From positions 31,768 to 95,767 of the forward strand of contig CALVBD010000007.1 of the NCBI GenBank assembly GCA_944325635.1: DNA of 64,000 nucleotides, read 5' to 3'. A model generated the notes under the pieces. That model saw only the letters and a program-made list of their open reading frames with translations, ran no database searches and was not told where the DNA came from. The DNA comes from Candidatus Gastranaerophilales bacterium. Lineage in GTDB: Bacteria > Cyanobacteriota > Vampirovibrionia > Gastranaerophilales > Gastranaerophilaceae. This document shows positions 61,026-64,000 of the stretch, in pieces (positions within the stretch are counted from its first letter, which is position 1; the number at the start of each line of letters is the position of its first letter). The position numbers and the translations under genes were made by a program.

Positions 61026-61829
61026 ATGGAATTGTCAGTGTTGGTTGATAATAATTCTCGGGCAGGAAGTTGTTTGATATCCGAACATGGATTATCTTTC
61101 TTTATCGAGGATTATGATACAAAATTGTTGTTTGACTGCGGAAGCAGCGATGCATTTATAAAAAATGCCTATAACCTGCAGATTGATTTAGCAACAGTAA
61201 CTGATATAGTTTTATCGCACAGCCATATAGATCATATTGGCGGTTTAATGCGTTTGCAATCATTATATCAAAAGTTTGAAAATATAGGGATTGATTTTCC
61301 CGGTAAAAAAATAATCGCACATCCGGATGTGTTTAAACCTGCGGAAAGTAATATTTTGGATAATGAGGCGGCATACCTTTCTAAAGACGAGATGGATAAA
61401 TTTTTTACTCTTGTTTTGACTAAAAATCCTATGCCTATTTCGCACAATATAATGTATCTTGGAGAAATTCCAAAACCTAAGAATGTTACGGCGGACTATT
61501 CTCCTGATGAATCAGCGATAGTATTTAAGTCAAAAGACGGGCTTGTAATAATTTCCGGATGTTCTCACAGCGGGATAGATAATATTATTGAGCACGCAAA
61601 ATATGTAATGGGAATGAACAGGATTAATACGGTAATAGGCGGTTTGTATCTTATTAATAAAGATGAAGCCGAAATTAATCGTATAGGTGAATATTTACGA
61701 GATCAATGCGTACAGCGTATATTTCCTTGCCACTGTACGGATTTGGAAGCAAAAATAATTCTTTCGAAATACGTAAAAATTGAAGATGTGGCAACAGGTC
61801 AGAAATACTCCTGGGAAGATGCTACTTAG
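61026..61829 (+). CDS. MBL-fold metallohydrolase, DHPR-phosphate-synthase-like
   Basis: The 267-residue protein has LLFDCGSSDAFIKNA and VLSHSHIDHIGGL (HxHxDH, residues 65-70), then SGCSHSGIDNIIEHAK and IGGLYLINKDEAEINRIGEYL, ending with FPCHCTD. This is the subfamily annotated as 7,8-dihydropterin-6-methyl-4-(beta-D-ribofuranosyl)-aminobenzene-5'-phosphate synthase, found widely outside methanogens with unknown role. There is no ribosome binding site; the promoter predicts a leaderless message. It converges on pilin D with an 8 bp overlap. Confidence 0.85.
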   Translation: MELSVLVDNNSRAGSCLISEHGLSFFIEDYDTKLLFDCGSSDAFIKNAYNLQIDLATVTDIVLSHSHIDHIGGLMRLQSLYQKFENIGIDFPGKKIIAHPDVFKPAESNILDNEAAYLSKDEMDKFFTLVLTKNPMPISHNIMYLGEIPKPKNVTADYSPDESAIVFKSKDGLVIISGCSHSGIDNIIEHAKYVMGMNRINTVIGGLYLINKDEAEINRIGEYLRDQCVQRIFPCHCTDLEAKIILSKYVKIEDVATGQKYSWEDAT

Positions 61830-62520
61830 GCAGATTTTTGAAATAATCTTTTTCAGTTAAAGCTTTATAAGTACAGCCAATTCCGTTAGATATGTTTGTA
61901 CTGGTTATAGAACAGTAGGTATCTGTGTTGTATTTAGTATTATCAGCGCCCATTGGCAGCAGCTTCCCCGTTTTGTTCTCGATTTGAAATGTAAATAAAT
62001 CGTGCCCCCATCTATTAGGTTTGTTGTTTATACCATTTATGTCGACAGTTATTAAAATGTCTGAAGTAAAATTTTCAACCATAATAAGCATTCCGTCTGT
62101 TAATATTGTCTGTCCGTCATCAAATAACATTGCGTTTGCATATTTTGCAGCATTATTGTATGTTTTATAAATTTGAGTTCCGGATTGGGTGTTTCCATTT
62201 TCGTCAGTAAATGAGTTACTAACGCAGTTTCGATATTTACAGTTTCCGTGATTTACAAAATACATCCTAAAATATTCCATAAAAGTACCAGTGGCACTAG
62301 GGCTAGCATTTCCTCCAAAATTAGCAGTATTTGGAATCATTCCCGTGTCATACTGCATTTGCTGCAAAGCCTGCTGGAGTATGGAGTAAGCTTTTTGAAG
62401 AGCAGTTTCAAGTTCTTTTCCTCTTGTTTGATTAACAAGCGCCGGTAGAGTCATTGCGGCTACAACACCTATTATCCCTAATGTTATTAATACTTCGGCT
62501 AAAGTAAATGCTTTTTTCAT
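61822..62520 (-). CDS. Type IV prepilin-like protein (pilin D)
   Basis: The 232-residue protein starts MKKAFTLAEVLITLGIIGVVAAMTLPALVNQ with Phe+1 and Glu5. The helix is followed by a Gln-rich segment (ALQKAYSILQQALQQMQYDTG) and a C-terminal domain with Cys pairs. ATG 62520 has GGAGG upstream; two earlier in-frame codons are not needed. It is divergent from the XRE gene at 62617. Confidence 0.88.
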   Translation of the reverse strand: MKKAFTLAEVLITLGIIGVVAAMTLPALVNQTRGKELETALQKAYSILQQALQQMQYDTGMIPNTANFGGNASPSATGTFMEYFRMYFVNHGNCKYRNCVSNSFTDENGNTQSGTQIYKTYNNAAKYANAMLFDDGQTILTDGMLIMVENFTSDILITVDINGINNKPNRWGHDLFTFQIENKTGKLLPMGADNTKYNTDTYCSITSTNISNGIGCTYKALTEKDYFKNLPK

Positions 62521-62564
62521 AATCAACCTCCATCTTAATTATTAGTTATCTGCCTGATTTTATC

Positions 62565-62583
62565 TACGTATTGTTAATACGTA
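62565..62583. promoter_or_regulatory. Palindromic operator between pilin D and its XRE gene
   Basis: TACGTATT-GTT-AATACGTA is a perfect 8-3-8 palindrome in the 96 bp divergent region. A further ACGT-type half (62612-62618) overlaps the XRE start. TACACT (62605-62610) lies 6 nt before ATG 62617. Confidence 0.7.
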
Positions 62584-62616
62584 TATTTAAGCAGGGCTTA
62601 CGTTTACACTGTACGT

Positions 62617-62841
62617 ATGCAGTCGGATTTTTATGTAAAACTAGGGAAAAATATCAAGGCTTATCGTAAAAAACAGGGGCTTACTCAGCAGCAGCTTGCC
62701 GATAAAATGGATATTCCCCTGAATTTTATGGGTAAGATAGAAGTAGCTTTCTCAAAGCCTTCTCTTGATACTCTTATTGATTTTGCCGATGCTCTCAATA
62801 CTACTGTCAGCGATTTGACTAACTTTGATAAAGAAATTTAA
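62617..62841 (+). CDS. XRE-family regulator, leaderless
   Basis: The 74-residue protein is a single XRE helix-turn-helix (KLGKNIKAYRKKQGLTQQQLADKMDIPLNFMGKIEVAFSKPSLDTLIDFADALN). There is no ribosome binding site; a weak -10 (TACACT) is 6 nt upstream. It is the divergent partner of pilin D. Confidence 0.82.
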   Translation: MQSDFYVKLGKNIKAYRKKQGLTQQQLADKMDIPLNFMGKIEVAFSKPSLDTLIDFADALNTTVSDLTNFDKEI

Positions 62842-62885
62842 TATTTGCTTGATTTTATTATTCTACTGTTGTAATATCTATTTTG

Positions 62886-62930
62886 CGGAAATTTTACGGC
62901 TTTGGTATGCCTGAAATTTCTCAGTAACTT
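62886..62930 (+). promoter_or_regulatory. Possible structured leader of rpmI-rplT
   Basis: GAAATTT and AAATTTC (about 62889-62929) can pair around a GGC/GCC inner stem. L20 often autoregulates through such leaders. infC, which usually precedes rpmI, is absent, so the leader may replace its control region. Confidence 0.35.
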
Positions 62931-62953
62931 ACTTAACAACAAAGGAGAAGAAA

Positions 62954-63163
62954 ATGCCAAAATTGAAAACACACAGAGCCGCTGCAAAACGCTACAAAGT
63001 TACTGCAACCGGCAAAATTATGAAAAGACATGCAGGTATAGGCCACTTGCTCCAGCACAAATCGGAATCAAGAAAACGTAAAATCTTTAAAATGGTTTCG
63101 GTTTCAGAGTCACACTTAAAATTGGTTTCCAAAGAGTTACCATACAAGAAGTATTCAAGATAG
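62954..63163 (+). CDS. rpmI: 50S ribosomal protein L35
   Basis: The 69-residue basic protein starts MPKLKTHRAAAKRYKVTATGKIMKRHAG, the L35 signature, and ends with ELPYKKYSR. AAAGGAG precedes the ATG. It is followed after 9 bp by rplT, the conserved order; infC is not upstream in the window. Confidence 0.96.
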   Translation: MPKLKTHRAAAKRYKVTATGKIMKRHAGIGHLLQHKSESRKRKIFKMVSVSESHLKLVSKELPYKKYSR

Positions 63164-63172
63164 GAGCATAAA

Positions 63173-63523
63173 ATGAGAATTAAACGTGGTAATGTTAGTC
63201 GCAAAAGACATAAAAAAATATTAAAACTTGCTAAAGGCTTTATCGGCGCAAGAAGCAGAATTTTTAAAGTAGCTAATACAGCTGTTATGAAAGCTTTAAA
63301 ATACGCTTACAGAGACAGACGTACTACAAAACGTAATATGAGAAGATTATGGATTGTAAGAATTAACGCAGCTGTCAGAGAACGCGGTATGAGCTATTCA
63401 AGATTCGTTAATGCTTGCAAAAAAGCTAATATCTTAGTTAACAGAAAAATGCTTGCTGAACTCGCAGTAAACGATAAAGAAGCTTTTGATGTTGTTTTTG
63501 AAGCTGCTAAAGCTGTAAAATAA
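63173..63523 (+). CDS. rplT: 50S ribosomal protein L20
   Basis: The 116-residue protein starts [50 protein letters not shown], the long basic L20 helix that binds 23S rRNA. It is essential for early 50S assembly. AGGAGC precedes the ATG. Normal length, with a strong terminator after. Confidence 0.97.
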   Translation: MRIKRGNVSRKRHKKILKLAKGFIGARSRIFKVANTAVMKALKYAYRDRRTTKRNMRRLWIVRINAAVRERGMSYSRFVNACKKANILVNRKMLAELAVNDKEAFDVVFEAAKAVK

Positions 63524-63549
63524 TAATTTCATAAAGTTTTCAAAAACGC

Positions 63550-63577
63550 AAAAACACCCTGATAAAGGGTGTTTTTC
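63550..63577 (+). terminator. Terminator after rplT
   Basis: The stem AAAACACCCT/AGGGTGTTTTT has a GATAA loop and is followed by a T-rich tail. Confidence 0.88.
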
Positions 63578-63683
63578 TTTTTGTTTGTGACAAATTGTAA
63601 ACAATGTTTAAAGTTTTTGTATTGATGTGCCGATAGTATATACATAGGATACACCAAGACAGGAAAAGGAAAGGTCGAACGTC

Positions 63684-64000
63684 ATGGGAATGGCAGCATC
63701 ACAAGCTAGATTTTTGGGTTTAACGGCGCGAAAGACGAACGTTGAATACGAAGGTCAACAGGTGAACCAGCAGAGAACATCTCTGTCGAACCAGTCTGCC
63801 AACTATTACAACGACCTTTTGGGAATGACAGTACCTGTACCACCGTCAGTAGATGAATATACAAAGACAGTATATACATTTGAAGATGGAGCGTTAACGA
63901 ACCAGATAACAGCGTTAATAGCACAGGCAGACGGAATGTATACGGTAAGTTACCTGTCGCATTGGCAGGATGATTTTGCACCAGTAGCAGCATCGTCAAG
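63684..64000 (+). CDS. N-terminus of a second MG(L/M)AASQARF family protein (runs off right edge)
   Basis: 105 codons are visible from ATG 63684, starting MGMAASQARFLGLTARKTNVEYEG, with AGGAAAGG upstream. It shares its first 11 residues (one L/M change) and the helical start with the protein at 37023-38780. The DNA over the first 30 nt is nearly identical. After the helix the sequence (TVPVPPSVDEYTKTVYTFEDGAL) enters a beta-rich part. It is incomplete, so the C-terminal helix cannot be checked. Confidence 0.75.
   Translation, partial: MGMAASQARFLGLTARKTNVEYEGQQVNQQRTSLSNQSANYYNDLLGMTVPVPPSVDEYTKTVYTFEDGALTNQITALIAQADGMYTVSYLSHWQDDFAPVAASS

Overview
The window looks like a chromosomal stretch of a low-GC, non-photosynthetic relative of the Cyanobacteria, most plausibly a gut member of the Gastranaerophilales (Vampirovibrionia/Melainabacteria). 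This is an inference. It rests on four prepilin-like proteins sharing the FTLAEVLITLGIIGVVAAMT-type start, an LmeA/DUF2993 protein of cyanobacterial flavour next to truB, an RF1 with an [15 protein letters not shown] loop, a GH57/GH77 glycogen gene set, and the absence of any photosynthesis gene.

Layout. 1-4.4 kb: edge of a membrane protein gene, rpsT, a 742 bp terminal-inverted-repeat (TIR) element, a GH57 branching enzyme, a cysteine-protease/transglutaminase-like protein, and tRNA-Asp with a partial 3' duplication. 4.4-7.1 kb: small lineage-specific proteins. 7.1-10.7 kb: minus-strand operon pyrH-frr-cdsA-rnc-rpe. 10.9-12.4 kb: a ribbon-helix-helix protein and a regulator with four tandem GntR-type winged helices. 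12.4-21.2 kb: minus-strand translation block (prfA-ylxR-infB, then rbfA-truB-lmeA-gerM-hicB-glycosyltransferase), split between infB and rbfA by a prepilin/regulator pair. 21.2-24.7 kb: ZIP transporter, radical SAM protein and a second prepilin/regulator pair. 25.4-36.9 kb: a podovirus-like (P22-type) head and packaging module (amidase, beta-propeller stabilisation protein, coat, holin-like protein, scaffold, adaptor, small terminase, GNAT, portal, large terminase). No integrase, replication or tail-fibre gene is visible, and host-type repeats lie between its genes. 37-43.4 kb: a large flagellin-like protein, GT2, TerC/DUF475, an orphan sugar ABC permease and a third prepilin/regulator pair. 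43.8-48.1 kb: malQ, a TPR-NHL protein and an orphan FliI/SctN ATPase. 48.1-52 kb: two more copies of the large structured element around rpsP. 52.1-61 kb: leuS, GNAT, murC-murB-ddl-ftsQ and nadE. 61-64 kb: MBL-fold protein, a fourth prepilin/regulator pair, rpmI-rplT, and the start of a second protein related to the one at 37 kb.

Three cross-cutting patterns stand out. (1) Nine genes have a TATAAT-like hexamer exactly 6 nt upstream of the start codon and no Shine-Dalgarno, which suggests leaderless transcripts; all four regulators paired with prepilins are in this class. (2) Four prepilin genes are each divergent from a small HTH gene, with perfect palindromes in the shared promoter region. 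(3) Several families of short GC-rich palindromic repeats form mosaics in most large intergenic gaps. They also occur in frame inside leuS, and they build three 740-840 bp TIR-bounded elements whose stems covary between copies.

All calls come from reading the sequence and from family knowledge; no database search was run.
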